Shown here piece by piece: positions 35,397-43,934 of a DNA stretch of 64,000 nucleotides. The notes under the pieces are model-generated. The model was not told the origin of the DNA, did no database searches, and saw nothing but the letters and a program-made list of their open reading frames with translations. The position numbers and the translations under genes were made by a program. Numbering within the stretch: position 1 is the first letter of the stretch; the number at the start of each line of letters is the position of its first letter. This stretch comes from Methylocystis sp. (GTDB lineage Bacteria; Pseudomonadota; Alphaproteobacteria; Rhizobiales; Beijerinckiaceae): positions 1 through 64,000 of the forward strand of contig PERY01000004.1 of the NCBI GenBank assembly GCA_002929055.1, read 5' to 3'.

Positions 35397-35798
35397 GGCG
35401 CGGTTGCGTCGGCGGCCCTGCTGCGCCGCAAAAGCCCGACTTGCGCGTGGACGTGAGCATATGCAGCGAAGAAATTTCATTTCCGGATGAAACTTGGGCC
35501 GGTCTGACGCGTTGAGCCATCATGGACGCACTGTGTGGGCGTGCGGATCGTCACAACCCAGGTCTTAAACCGGTCGCGTGACAGTCACAGACTCGGTGTA
35601 GAAGATGTGATGCGATTCCGGCTCGCAACAGGCCGAACCGCTCGCAACAGGCCGAACCGCTCGCAGCGCAGAGCACGTGCGCCGGAGCGCAGCCCGTGGG
35701 CTCACGTGGCCGACACTCTTGGTTTTCAACGCGAGAAGCGCAATCAACAAGAAGAGGCGAACAGGCTGAAACAAGAAATGGAAAAGCGGAGGAACCCC
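35397..35798. other. Intergenic region containing a 19-bp tandem duplication
   Basis: 402 bases after gloA. Two head-to-tail copies of a 19-base unit (gctcgcaacaggccgaacc) occupy 35621-35639 and 35640-35658, with a partial third copy after. The frame of the downstream gene is open through most of this stretch, but the strong ribosome site lies much further down, so I treat it as leader or promoter DNA. No tRNA or known RNA fold seen. Confidence 0.5.
35621..35658 (+). repeat. Two perfect tandem 19-bp repeats
   Basis: Positions 35621-35639 and 35640-35658 are identical; the first nine bases occur a third time at 35659. Located about 140 bases upstream of a small hypothetical gene. Confidence 0.8.
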
Positions 35799-36152
35799 AT
35801 GCTGGTTACGGATCTGATCCATTCCTGCTCAAATGAGAAGGTCGCACAGGCTGCGCTTATGTGCATCGGCGGCCTCTTTGCGGAGCGCGTTCGCGCGGCC
35901 GCTGAGGAAAAGGGCGTGAGTGTTGGCAGATTCGTCGTCGCCGCGGTGCATGACTTTGCGCGGCGAGCGGACGACGGCGTTCGGGAAGCTCTCCGCGAGA
36001 GGGTTTCCAGGGCGGATCAGCCGCTGCTCAAAGGCCTGCGCGCCGTGCTCGAAACGGCTCTCGAAGACGGAAATTTGCTCGTCGACGACGAAATCCCTCT
36101 GGGTCGCCGCGTGATGATTGAAGCCAATTGGGCCGGTCTCCAATATCAGTAA
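35799..36152 (+). CDS. Hypothetical protein
   Basis: A 117-residue soluble, mostly helical protein from the ATG at 35799, which is preceded by GCGGAGGAACCCC, a strong ribosome site. It has IHSCSNEKVAQAALMCIGGLFAERVRAAAEEKGVSVGRFVVAAVHDFARRADDG, then a basic/acidic helix and MIEANWAGLQYQ at the end. The middle (SVGRFVVAAVHDFARRA) resembles ribbon-helix-helix-like or small regulatory helices in feel, but no family is recognised. A strong terminator follows, so it is a single-gene unit. Confidence 0.7.
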   Translation: MLVTDLIHSCSNEKVAQAALMCIGGLFAERVRAAAEEKGVSVGRFVVAAVHDFARRADDGVREALRERVSRADQPLLKGLRAVLETALEDGNLLVDDEIPLGRRVMIEANWAGLQYQ

Positions 36153-36176
36153 GGCCGCCGCCCGCTCTGGAGCGCA

Positions 36177-36207
36177 AAGCGACATCGCGCAGCGGTGTCG
36201 CTTTTTT
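36177..36207 (+). terminator. Intrinsic terminator
   Basis: An eight-base perfect stem (AAGCGACA at 36177-36184 with TGTCGCTT at 36196-36203), an 11-base loop and a T-run through 36207. It lies 24 bases after the hypothetical gene's stop. Confidence 0.85.
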
Positions 36208-36255
36208 CTTGCACGAGTCTATATGCGTCCGAGAGCTCTTTTCTCAATTGGGTGA

Positions 36256-36900
36256 ATGGCGCAGTTTCTCGACCAGACGCAGATCGCTTCGCTCCTTTCA
36301 GCCTATGGCTACTGGGCGATTTTCGTTGTGGTCGCGCTTGAGAGCGCAGGCGTGCCGCTGCCGGGCGAAACGATGCTGGTGGGCGCCGCGATCTATGCGC
36401 GGCTGTCCGGCGCGTTGTCCATCGACGCCATCGTTTTCGCCGCGGCGGGCGGCGCGATTGTCGGCGACAATGTCGGCTACTGGATCGGCCGCGAGTTCGG
36501 CGTGAAATTTCTGGAGCGCCACGGCTGGCGTGTCGGCCTCGGCCCGGAGAAGCTTCGCCTGGGACAATATCTCTTCTACAAATGGGGCGGCGCCATCGTT
36601 TTTTTCGGCCGCTTCGTCGCTGTCCTGCGCATACTCGCCGCCCTGCTCGCCGGGGCCAATCATTTGCCAATCGGCCGCTTCTTTTTTTACAACGCGGCGG
36701 GAGGGATCGTCTGGGCCATGGTCTTCGGCTTTGGCGCCTATTATCTCACGGCGGGCTTCGAGAAAGTCGAGGGCCCGATCGCCACGCTCGGGGGCCTGGG
36801 CGCAGTGATCGGTCTTTTTGTGCTCTGGCGCTATTACAAGGCCAATGAAGAGCGGCTGATCCGGGAAGCCGACGCCGTGCTCTCGCAGCGCAAGCGATGA
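36256..36900 (+). CDS. DedA family membrane protein
   Basis: A 214-residue inner-membrane protein of the DedA/SNARE-associated family, members of which move undecaprenyl phosphate or other lipids across the membrane. Family blocks: the re-entrant VALESAGVPLPGETMLVGAA, IVGDNVGYWIGREFG, and FFGRFVAVLRILAALLAGANHLPIGRFFFYNAAGGIVWA. Four to five hydrophobic segments are visible. It meets the convergent DUF2244 gene with no gap. Confidence 0.93.
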   Translation: MAQFLDQTQIASLLSAYGYWAIFVVVALESAGVPLPGETMLVGAAIYARLSGALSIDAIVFAAAGGAIVGDNVGYWIGREFGVKFLERHGWRVGLGPEKLRLGQYLFYKWGGAIVFFGRFVAVLRILAALLAGANHLPIGRFFFYNAAGGIVWAMVFGFGAYYLTAGFEKVEGPIATLGGLGAVIGLFVLWRYYKANEERLIREADAVLSQRKR

Positions 36901-37392
36901 TCAGCCGAAGCGAGGGCCGAGCCTGGCCGTCGCGAGCGCGCGCGACAGGTCGCGGGCGAGGTCCGCTTTCTGGCGAGGCCCGAGGAAAGCCCCGATTTCC
37001 ACCGTTTCCCCGCGCGAGACCAGCGCGACGCTCTGGGTGCCGAATTCCTCGTGCACCTTTTGCTCGAGCCGCACCCAGGAGGGGTTGAAGCGCCATTCGC
37101 GCCGCCGCCCGCCTGCCCCGACCCTGGCGAAGACGAGTTCGATGGGGGTAATATCCAGCGTCTCATAGGCGCGGGCGTCTCGGAAGCTGAGTCGGAAGGC
37201 GATCCACAGCGCCAGCGCATCCAGCCCCATGAAGCCCGCGACCGGCCAGGCGCCGAGGAGGAGGAATGGAATGGCGAAAATGACCTGCGCGGCGCAGAAG
37301 GCGGCGATGAAGAGGTAGAAGGCGCGCGGGGTCATGGAGCGGTGCGGCGAAAGCCGGGTGCTGTAGATTGGCTCTTCGAAGGGTTCGGCCAT
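36901..37392 (-). CDS. DUF2244 family membrane protein
   Basis: A 163-residue protein from the ATG at 37392 (MAEPFEEPIYSTRLSPHRSM). Two close membrane helices (FYLFIAAFCAAQVIFAIPFLL and WPVAGFMGLDALALWIAF) precede a beta-rich cytoplasmic domain (RREWRFNPSWVRLEQKVHEE, VALVSRGETVEIGAFLGPRQK). This matches DUF2244, which occurs near nth in Rhizobiales. The function is unknown. The nth gene starts divergently 50 bases away. Confidence 0.88.
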   Translation of the reverse strand: MAEPFEEPIYSTRLSPHRSMTPRAFYLFIAAFCAAQVIFAIPFLLLGAWPVAGFMGLDALALWIAFRLSFRDARAYETLDITPIELVFARVGAGGRRREWRFNPSWVRLEQKVHEEFGTQSVALVSRGETVEIGAFLGPRQKADLARDLSRALATARLGPRFG

Positions 37393-37442
37393 AAGCTCGA
37401 CCAGCGCTTCCGTCACTGCGACCCAGAAGATATAACCCCGCA

Positions 37443-38138
37443 ATGGCGGGGAAAAATAGCGAAAAATCGAAGAAGAAGCGTCGCCTGCCGGCGGCGGAAG
37501 CCGCGCGCATCGAGGCGATCTTCGCGCGGTTCGAAGCGGCGAACCCCGAACCCAGGGGCGAACTCTCCTACACCAACCCCTTCACTTTGCTCGTCGCCGT
37601 GGTCCTGTCGGCGCAGGCGACAGACGCCGGCGTCAACAAGGCGACGCCCGCCCTTTTCGCTTTGGCCGAGACGCCGGAGAAGATGGTTGCGCTGGGCGAA
37701 GAGCGGGTGCGCGATCTCATCAAGACCATCGGCCTCTTCCGCACCAAGGCGAAGAATGTCGTGGCGCTCTCGCAACTGCTGATCGAGCGTCACGGGGGCG
37801 ACGTTCCGCAGGACCGCGACACGCTGACGGCGCTGCCCGGCGTCGGCCGCAAGACGGCGAATGTCGTGCTCAACATCGCCTTCCATCAGCCGACGATCGC
37901 GGTGGACACCCACCTCTTTCGCATCTCGAACCGACTGCCGCTCGCGAAAGGCGCGACGCCCGAGGCCGTCGAGGCGGGGCTGGAAGCCGTCGTTCCGGAA
38001 AAATATCTCCTTCACGCGCATCACTGGCTGATCCTGCACGGCCGCTATGTCTGCAAGGCGCGCAAGCCCGAATGCGCCCGCTGCATTCTGTTCGATCTTT
38101 GCAGGTTCAAGCAGAAAACCGCGGAGGAGGGTCCGTGA
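37443..38138 (+). CDS. nth: Endonuclease III (DNA glycosylase/AP lyase)
   Basis: A 231-residue base-excision repair enzyme for oxidised pyrimidines. The helix-hairpin-helix with the catalytic Lys is LPGVGRKTANVVLN and the catalytic Asp is in IAVDTH. The four cysteines of the iron-sulfur cluster appear in CKARKPECARCILFDLC with the usual 6-2-5 spacing. The N-terminus is a Lys-rich extension (KNSEKSKKKRR). Confidence 0.97.
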   Translation: MAGKNSEKSKKKRRLPAAEAARIEAIFARFEAANPEPRGELSYTNPFTLLVAVVLSAQATDAGVNKATPALFALAETPEKMVALGEERVRDLIKTIGLFRTKAKNVVALSQLLIERHGGDVPQDRDTLTALPGVGRKTANVVLNIAFHQPTIAVDTHLFRISNRLPLAKGATPEAVEAGLEAVVPEKYLLHAHHWLILHGRYVCKARKPECARCILFDLCRFKQKTAEEGP

Positions 38139-38206
38139 CTTCGTCGCTGACGGCGCGGCCTGTCCGCCTTACTCTGCCGAGAGACACAAACCCGATGGAG
38201 TTTCGC

Positions 38207-38662
38207 ATGTCCCGGAAAGCCGCCGCCCTCGCCTCGTTTCTCCTTTTTCCCGGCGGCGGCGCCCTCGCCGACGGCGTCGACCTGAAGGGCTTCCACGGCA
38301 AAGTGAAAGCCGAGCTGACCGACCTTGGCCACCTCTCCGAGCTGAACGGCAAATACCGCATCCGCGTCACTGAAGTGACGATGGACCCGGGCGGCTATAT
38401 GCATGCCCATCATCACCTCGGCCCCGGCCTGCGCTGCATCCAGTCCGGCGAGTTGAAATATGACATCGGCGGCAAGACAACGATCTACAAGTCGGGCGAT
38501 TGCTTCACCGAGACGGGCGCGATGACGCATGAATCGAGCACCGTCGGAACGGCGCCGGTGGTGCTGCTGAATTTCGAACTGCTGCCGGCGGCCATGCCGG
38601 AGGGCAAGGGCTCGATCATCCCGGCGCCGGAAGACGAGGGGCGCGCGCACGAGGGTCACTGA
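38207..38662 (+). CDS. Periplasmic cupin domain protein
   Basis: A 151-residue protein with a signal peptide (AAALASFLLFPGGGALADG). It has one cupin barrel with the metal-type motif GYMHAHHHLGPGLRCIQSGEL and the second motif GDCFTETGAMTHESSTVGTAPVVLLNFEL. The role of such single cupins is unclear; quercetinase-like or sensor functions have been proposed for relatives. GGAG lies before the ATG at 38207. It is downstream of nth on the same strand. Confidence 0.85.
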   Translation: MSRKAAALASFLLFPGGGALADGVDLKGFHGKVKAELTDLGHLSELNGKYRIRVTEVTMDPGGYMHAHHHLGPGLRCIQSGELKYDIGGKTTIYKSGDCFTETGAMTHESSTVGTAPVVLLNFELLPAAMPEGKGSIIPAPEDEGRAHEGH

Positions 38663-38976
38663 CCGCGCATAAGCGTCGCAGGATCGATTCCGTTCCATCT
38701 GCAGATGAGCCCGTCGCGGCGCGCCTCGAAAACGGAGACCAGAGCGGCGACGCCGCTCTCCGCCTCGACAGACTCGACACCGGCGGCGACATCCTGCGGC
38801 GCGAAACGGACGCTCGCGCCGGCCGCTTCCGCGGCCTGATTGCAGGCGGCGACGAGATCGAGCCGCGCGCGCCGCGCAATGGGGGCGACGGCGTCGTCCT
38901 CCCGCGGAAAGAGGCGCCATGCGAGAAGCAGCGCCAGAACGACGCCCGCGACAACGAGAAGGCGCCGCCCGCTCAC
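38656..38976 (-). CDS. Small membrane-anchored hypothetical protein downstream of a DUF815 ATPase
   Basis: A 106-residue protein. The GTG start overlaps the stop of the DUF815 gene in a GTGA arrangement typical of translational coupling. One N-terminal membrane helix (RRLLVVAGVVLALLLAWRLF) is followed by an exported domain with two cysteines (LVAACNQAAEAAG, GLICRWNGIDPATL). I recognise no family. Coupling suggests that it works with the ATPase or simply shares its transcript. Confidence 0.65.
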   Translation of the reverse strand: MSGRRLLVVAGVVLALLLAWRLFPREDDAVAPIARRARLDLVAACNQAAEAAGASVRFAPQDVAAGVESVEAESGVAALVSVFEARRDGLICRWNGIDPATLMRGQ

Positions 38977-39821
38977 AGCGTCTTGCCCAGTCGCCCGGCA
39001 AGGTCCGTCACGAACTGCCACGCCACGCGGCCCGAACGCCCGCCCCGGATCATCGACCATTCCAGCGCCTGCGCGCGAATGTCGGCCTCCGGCGCCTCCA
39101 GCCCGAAGTGGCGGGCGTAGCCGAAGACCATGGCGAGATAATCGTCCTGGCTGCAATTATGGAAACCGATCCACAGGCCGAACCGGTCGGAGAGAGAGAC
39201 CTTCTCCTCCACCGCCTCCTTGCCGTGGATGGCGTGGGCGCTCTCATTCTCCACCATGTCGCGCGGCATGAGATGGCGCCGGTTGGAGGTGGCGTAGAAG
39301 ATCACATTGGCGGGCCGCCCCTCGACGCCGCCTTCGAGCGCGGTCTTCAGCGCCTTGTAGCTCGTCTCCGCGCCGTCGAAGGAAAGATCGTCGCAGAAGA
39401 CGATGAACTGGAAGGGCGCGTCCGCGAGCGCGCCGAGAAGATCGGGCAGCGCCTCTATGTCCTCGCGGTGGATTTCGACAAGCTTCAGCCGCCCCTCCCC
39501 CGCCAGCGCGCCATGCACGGCCTTGACCAGCGAGGACTTGCCCATGCCCCGCGCGCCCCAGAGCAGGGCGTTGTTGGCGGGCAGGCCCTGGGCAAAGCGT
39601 TCCGTGTTGGAGAAGAGAATGTCGCGCTGGAGGTTGATGCCTTCGAGCAGCTTGAGGTCTACGCGGTTGACCTTGACGACGGGGTGGAAAAGCCCACCCG
39701 CCGCGCGCCAGACGAAGGCCTCGACGGCGGCAAATCCCGGCGCGGGCGGGGCTGCGGGCGCAAGGCGCTCGAGCGCTTCCGCGATGCGGGATAAATGGGC
39801 GACGATTTCCTTCTTCGGCAT
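38973..39821 (-). CDS. DUF815 family AAA ATPase
   Basis: A 282-residue P-loop protein. The Walker A motif is LLWGARGMGKSSLVKA (about residues 86-101), and a Walker B-like FIVFCDDLSF is followed by the sensor region VIFYATSNRRHLMPRD. The block SLSDRFGLWIGFHNCSQDDYL is characteristic of DUF815. The cellular role is not established. It is divergent from glnE with about 100 bases between, and translationally coupled to the small membrane gene. Confidence 0.9.
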   Translation of the reverse strand: MPKKEIVAHLSRIAEALERLAPAAPPAPGFAAVEAFVWRAAGGLFHPVVKVNRVDLKLLEGINLQRDILFSNTERFAQGLPANNALLWGARGMGKSSLVKAVHGALAGEGRLKLVEIHREDIEALPDLLGALADAPFQFIVFCDDLSFDGAETSYKALKTALEGGVEGRPANVIFYATSNRRHLMPRDMVENESAHAIHGKEAVEEKVSLSDRFGLWIGFHNCSQDDYLAMVFGYARHFGLEAPEADIRAQALEWSMIRGGRSGRVAWQFVTDLAGRLGKTL

Positions 39822-39919
39822 AATGGTCCCGAGTTGATCCTTTGGGCTGATTTACGGGCATAGCGGGATTATACCAAAGCGCATAGGCCGCGTGAGACGG
39901 CCGGGACGAGGAACCGCCT

Positions 39920-42904
39920 GTGACGCTCGACGCCGACGCCCTGCTGACGCGGGCGAAAACCTTCATCATCCCCGCAGACGCAGAGAAGGCGCAAAAGGCG
40001 CTCGACCGCGTGCTGGAGAAGGATGCGATCGGCGCCCTCGCGGCTTTCCTGGCCGCACATCCCAAGGCGCGCGACCTGCTGTCTGGCGTCTTTGGCTGCT
40101 CGCCCTATCTCGCCGACCTCGCCGCGCGGAACCCGGCGCGGCTCGCGGTGGCGCTCGCCGCCGATCCACAGACGCGCGTGAACGCCCTCATCGACGAGAC
40201 CAGAGCGATGGAGACCGACGATGAAGCCGACCTCATGCGCCGCCTGCGTCTCGTGAAGCAGGAGGCCGCGCTCGTCATCGCGCTCGCGGACCTCTCCAGG
40301 GCCTGGGGGACGCTGCAGGCCACCGACGCCCTCACCCGCATCGCGGACGCGACGCTCTCCGCCGCCATCCGCTTCACGCTGCGGCAGGCGCAGCATGCGG
40401 GAAAGCTCGAGCTCGCCGACCAGCGCGATCCCGAGCGCGGGTGCGGCTGGATATTCCTCGGCATGGGCAAGGGCGGAGCCTATGAGCTGAACTACTCATC
40501 CGATATCGATCTCATCGTCTTCTTCGACCGCTCGCGCGCGCGCGTCGCGGAGCCGTCGGAAGACGTCGATCTCTTCGTGAAGCTGACGAAGCGCATCGTG
40601 AAGATCATGAGCGAGCGCACCAGCGACGGCTATGTGTTCCGCACCGATCTGCGCCTGCGGCCCGACCCTGGCGCGACGCCCATCGCCATTCCGCTGGAGG
40701 CCGCGCTCTCCTATTACGAAAGCATGGGCCAGAACTGGGAGCGCGCCGCTTACATCAAGGCGCGGCCGGTCGCGGGCGACCTTTACGCGGGCGACGAATT
40801 TCTCAAGGAGCTCGCGCCCTTCATCTGGCGCAAATATTTCGATTTCGCCGCCATCGCCGACGTGCATTCGATCAAGCGGCAAATTCACGCGCATAAGGGC
40901 CATGGCAAGATCGCCGTCGTCGGCCACAACATCAAGCTGGGCCGCGGCGGTATTCGCGAGATCGAATTTTTCACGCAGACACAGCAGCTCATAACCGGCG
41001 GTCGCGACAGGCGCCTGCGCGGCCGCGCGACGCTGGAGATGCTGGATCAGCTTGTCGAGAGCGGCTGGGTGCAGCCGGGAACGCGCGACGAACTGCGTGA
41101 ATGCTATCTCTTCCTCCGCGACGTCGAGCATCGCATCCAGATGGTCGCCGACGAGCAGAAGCACACTTTGCCGGATACTGAAGAAGGCGTCGACACGATC
41201 GCCCGCATGATGGGCTTTGCAGGCTATGAGGCGTTCGCCGAAGCGTTGCTGAGGCGGCTGGACATTGTGCAGGGGCATTACGCCGAATTGTTCGAGAGCG
41301 CGCCCGAGCTGTCATCGACAGGCGGCAATCTCGTCTTCACGGGTGACGACGACGATCCCGGCACCATCGAGACGCTCGCGAAGATGGGCTATAAAGACCC
41401 AAGAATGGTCACCGCGACCATCCGCGGCTGGCATTTCGGCCGCTACGCCGCGACACGCTCCACCGTCGCGCGCGAACGCCTCACCGAACTCACGCCCATC
41501 GTGCTCGAAGCGCTCGCCGCCACCGACAACGCCGATCAGGCGTTCCTCGCCTTCGACAAGCTGGTCCAGAAACTGCCTGCCGGCGTGCAGCTCTTTTCGC
41601 TGCTCGTCTCGCATCCACGGCTGATGACGCTGCTCGCCGCCATCATGGGCGCGGCGCCGAAACTCTCCGCGACCATCTCGCGCCGCCCGCTGGTGCTCGA
41701 CGCGCTGCTGGAGCCCGCCTTCTTCGAGACCGTGCCCGGCGAACAGGAGTTGAAGCAACGCCTCGACGCGCAATTCTCCGAGGCGCGCTCCTATGAAGAC
41801 GCGCTGGATCGCGCGCGCATATTCGGGCAGGAGCAGAAATTCCTCGTCGGCGTGCGCGTTCTCACCGGGTCCGTTTCGGTTTCGGAAGCCGGCGCCGCCT
41901 ATACGCGCCTCGCCGAAACGCTCATCTCGGGTCTCTTTGACGCCGTCTGCGCGGAATTTGAAAAGGCGCATGGCCGCATCGAAGGCGGCGTGGCGGCCGT
42001 CGTCGCCATGGGCAAGCTCGGCGGGCGTGAGATGACCGCGGCCTCCGATCTGGACCTGATGCTCCTTTATGACGCCGATCCCTTCGCGGAGTCGATTGGC
42101 GGAGAACGAAGATTGCCGACGCCACAATATTACGCCCGACTCACGCAGCGGCTCATTACGGCGCTCTCGGCGCCCACAGCCGAAGGCCTGCTTTACGAGA
42201 CGGATTTTCGCCTGCGTCCCTCGGGCAACAAGGGACCGATTGCGTCAAGCCTCAAATCGTTTGAGCTTTACCAGGCGGACGAGGCCTGGATCTGGGAGCA
42301 CATGGCCCTCACCCGCGCCCGCGTCATCGCGGGGCCGGCCGAGTTCGCCGCGCGCGTCGAGATCGCGATCCGCGACGCGCTGATGCTGCCGCGCAGTCCC
42401 GAAAAGCTCAAAACGGACGCGCTCGCCATGCGCCGCCTGCTGGAAAAGGAGAAAGGCTCATCCAATCCCTGGGAGGTGAAGCAAGTCGCGGGCGGGATGA
42501 TCGACGTCGAGTTTCTCGCGCAATATCTCATGCTGCTTTACGGCAAGGAGCGGCCCGAAGTCTTCTCGACGACGACGCCCGAAGCCCTGCGGCGGCTTCG
42601 CGACGCGGGGCTTCTCGCACGCGACGCAGCGGAGACGCTGCTCGAAGCCTATCGCCTCTATCAGGGACTCACACAATTGCTGCGACTCTCCATAGACGGG
42701 GCATTTATGCCAGCGGAGGCGCCGCGCGGGCTCGCCGAACTGCTGCTACGAGTCGGCGACTCTCCCAACCTCTCCCACCTCGAGTCGCTGCTGATCGAAA
42801 CGGAAAGGCTAACCCGGGAACTCTTCGTGGCGACTCTCGGACCCGTCAAAGGGGCCGAGCTTTCCGGCGGCAGGGAGTTGTCAGAAGCGCCCCCGCAGGC
42901 ATAG
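39920..42904 (+). CDS. glnE: Bifunctional glutamine synthetase adenylyltransferase/adenylyl-removing enzyme
   Basis: A 994-residue regulator of glutamine synthetase; it adds or removes AMP in response to PII and glutamine. Two nucleotidyltransferase domains are visible: the removing half with GMGKGGAYELNYSSDIDLIVFFD (from about residue 180) and the adding half with MGKLGGREMTAASDLDLMLLYD (from about 697). Both keep the GG...(S)SD.D core. The start codon is GTG. It is not next to glnD or glnB in this window. Confidence 0.97.
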   Translation: MTLDADALLTRAKTFIIPADAEKAQKALDRVLEKDAIGALAAFLAAHPKARDLLSGVFGCSPYLADLAARNPARLAVALAADPQTRVNALIDETRAMETDDEADLMRRLRLVKQEAALVIALADLSRAWGTLQATDALTRIADATLSAAIRFTLRQAQHAGKLELADQRDPERGCGWIFLGMGKGGAYELNYSSDIDLIVFFDRSRARVAEPSEDVDLFVKLTKRIVKIMSERTSDGYVFRTDLRLRPDPGATPIAIPLEAALSYYESMGQNWERAAYIKARPVAGDLYAGDEFLKELAPFIWRKYFDFAAIADVHSIKRQIHAHKGHGKIAVVGHNIKLGRGGIREIEFFTQTQQLITGGRDRRLRGRATLEMLDQLVESGWVQPGTRDELRECYLFLRDVEHRIQMVADEQKHTLPDTEEGVDTIARMMGFAGYEAFAEALLRRLDIVQGHYAELFESAPELSSTGGNLVFTGDDDDPGTIETLAKMGYKDPRMVTATIRGWHFGRYAATRSTVARERLTELTPIVLEALAATDNADQAFLAFDKLVQKLPAGVQLFSLLVSHPRLMTLLAAIMGAAPKLSATISRRPLVLDALLEPAFFETVPGEQELKQRLDAQFSEARSYEDALDRARIFGQEQKFLVGVRVLTGSVSVSEAGAAYTRLAETLISGLFDAVCAEFEKAHGRIEGGVAAVVAMGKLGGREMTAASDLDLMLLYDADPFAESIGGERRLPTPQYYARLTQRLITALSAPTAEGLLYETDFRLRPSGNKGPIASSLKSFELYQADEAWIWEHMALTRARVIAGPAEFAARVEIAIRDALMLPRSPEKLKTDALAMRRLLEKEKGSSNPWEVKQVAGGMIDVEFLAQYLMLLYGKERPEVFSTTTPEALRRLRDAGLLARDAAETLLEAYRLYQGLTQLLRLSIDGAFMPAEAPRGLAELLLRVGDSPNLSHLESLLIETERLTRELFVATLGPVKGAELSGGRELSEAPPQA

Positions 42905-42994
42905 ATACGCCCCATTCGTCACGCAGGAACTTCTCGCGCCGGCCGTGGCGGCGGCTTTTCTGGGGCGTTTGGGCCCCGTTTTCTGGAGCATATC

Positions 42995-43894
42995 ATGTCA
43001 CATGCCCCCAAAAATGCGCGTCTTCGGGCTCGCGCTGCGCTCGGGACGGTCGGGCTCGCCGTCCTGCTGGCGGCCGGCCTCTGCGGCGGCGCGCAGGCGA
43101 AGGTTCTGGCCAAGGTCAATGGCGTCGAGATCACCGACGAAGACCTCAAGATCGCCATGGAAGACCTCGGCCCGGGCATCCCCCGCCAGCTCGAGGGCAA
43201 GGCGCGCGAGAGCTATGTGATCGACTTCCTCGTCGACGAGCAGCTCGTCGTCCAGAAGGCGCAAGCCGACAAGCTGGCCGAAACACCTGATTTCGCCAAG
43301 AAAATGGCCTATCTGCGCGACAAGGCGCTGATGGAGACGCTGCTCGGCAATGTCGCGAAGCAGGCGGCGACCGACGCCGCCATCAAGGCCACTTACGAAG
43401 AAGCGGCCAAGAACCAGAAGCCCGAGACGGAATATCACGCCCATCACATCCTGGTGCCGACCGAGGAAGAGGCCAAGAAGGCGCTCGCGCGCGTGAAGGG
43501 CGGCGAGGATTTCGCCAAGGTCGCTGGCGAAGTCTCCAAGGATCCCGGCTCCAAGGGCGGCGATCTGGGCTGGTTCACCAAGGACCGGATGGTCCCCGAA
43601 TTTGGCGAGGCGGCCTCGAAGCTGAAGCCGGGCGAACTCTCCGAGCCCGTGAAGACGCAGTTCGGCTGGCACGTCATCAAGCTCGACGAATCGCGCCCGA
43701 AGACCTTCCCGCCGCTCGATCAGATCAAGGATCAGGTCGCCCGCTACGTGGTGCAGAAGGCGCAGAGCGAACTGGTCATGAAACTGCGCGAAGGCGCCAA
43801 GATCGAGCGCGCGGACGCGCCGGCCGACGCAAAGGCCGCCCCCGCTCCGGCGGCGCCGGCCGCCCCCGCGGCGAAGCCCGCCGAAAAGAAGTGA
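42995..43894 (+). CDS. Parvulin-type peptidyl-prolyl isomerase, exported
   Basis: A 299-residue PpiC/SurA-like foldase. It has a signal peptide (LGTVGLAVLLAAGLCGGAQA), a helical chaperone domain beginning VLAKVNGVEITDEDL, and the parvulin domain at about residues 145-240 (EYHAHHILVPTEEEAKKAL, VSKDPGSKGGDLGWF, PVKTQFGWHVIKLDE). The last 30 residues are an Ala/Pro/Lys low-complexity tail. It probably acts in the periplasm on outer-membrane proteins. GGAG precedes the ATG. Confidence 0.93.
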   Translation: MSHAPKNARLRARAALGTVGLAVLLAAGLCGGAQAKVLAKVNGVEITDEDLKIAMEDLGPGIPRQLEGKARESYVIDFLVDEQLVVQKAQADKLAETPDFAKKMAYLRDKALMETLLGNVAKQAATDAAIKATYEEAAKNQKPETEYHAHHILVPTEEEAKKALARVKGGEDFAKVAGEVSKDPGSKGGDLGWFTKDRMVPEFGEAASKLKPGELSEPVKTQFGWHVIKLDESRPKTFPPLDQIKDQVARYVVQKAQSELVMKLREGAKIERADAPADAKAAPAPAAPAAPAAKPAEKK

Positions 43895-43900
43895 TTACGC

Positions 43901-43931
43901 CGCCGGCGCGCTGAACCGCGCGCCGGCGTTT
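43901..43931 (+). terminator. GC-rich hairpin between convergent genes
   Basis: Ten-base perfect arms (43901-43910 with 43919-43928) with an eight-base loop are followed by three Ts. It lies directly after the parvulin stop and before the patatin gene's stop. T-run short. Confidence 0.55.
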
Positions 43932-43934
43932 GTC

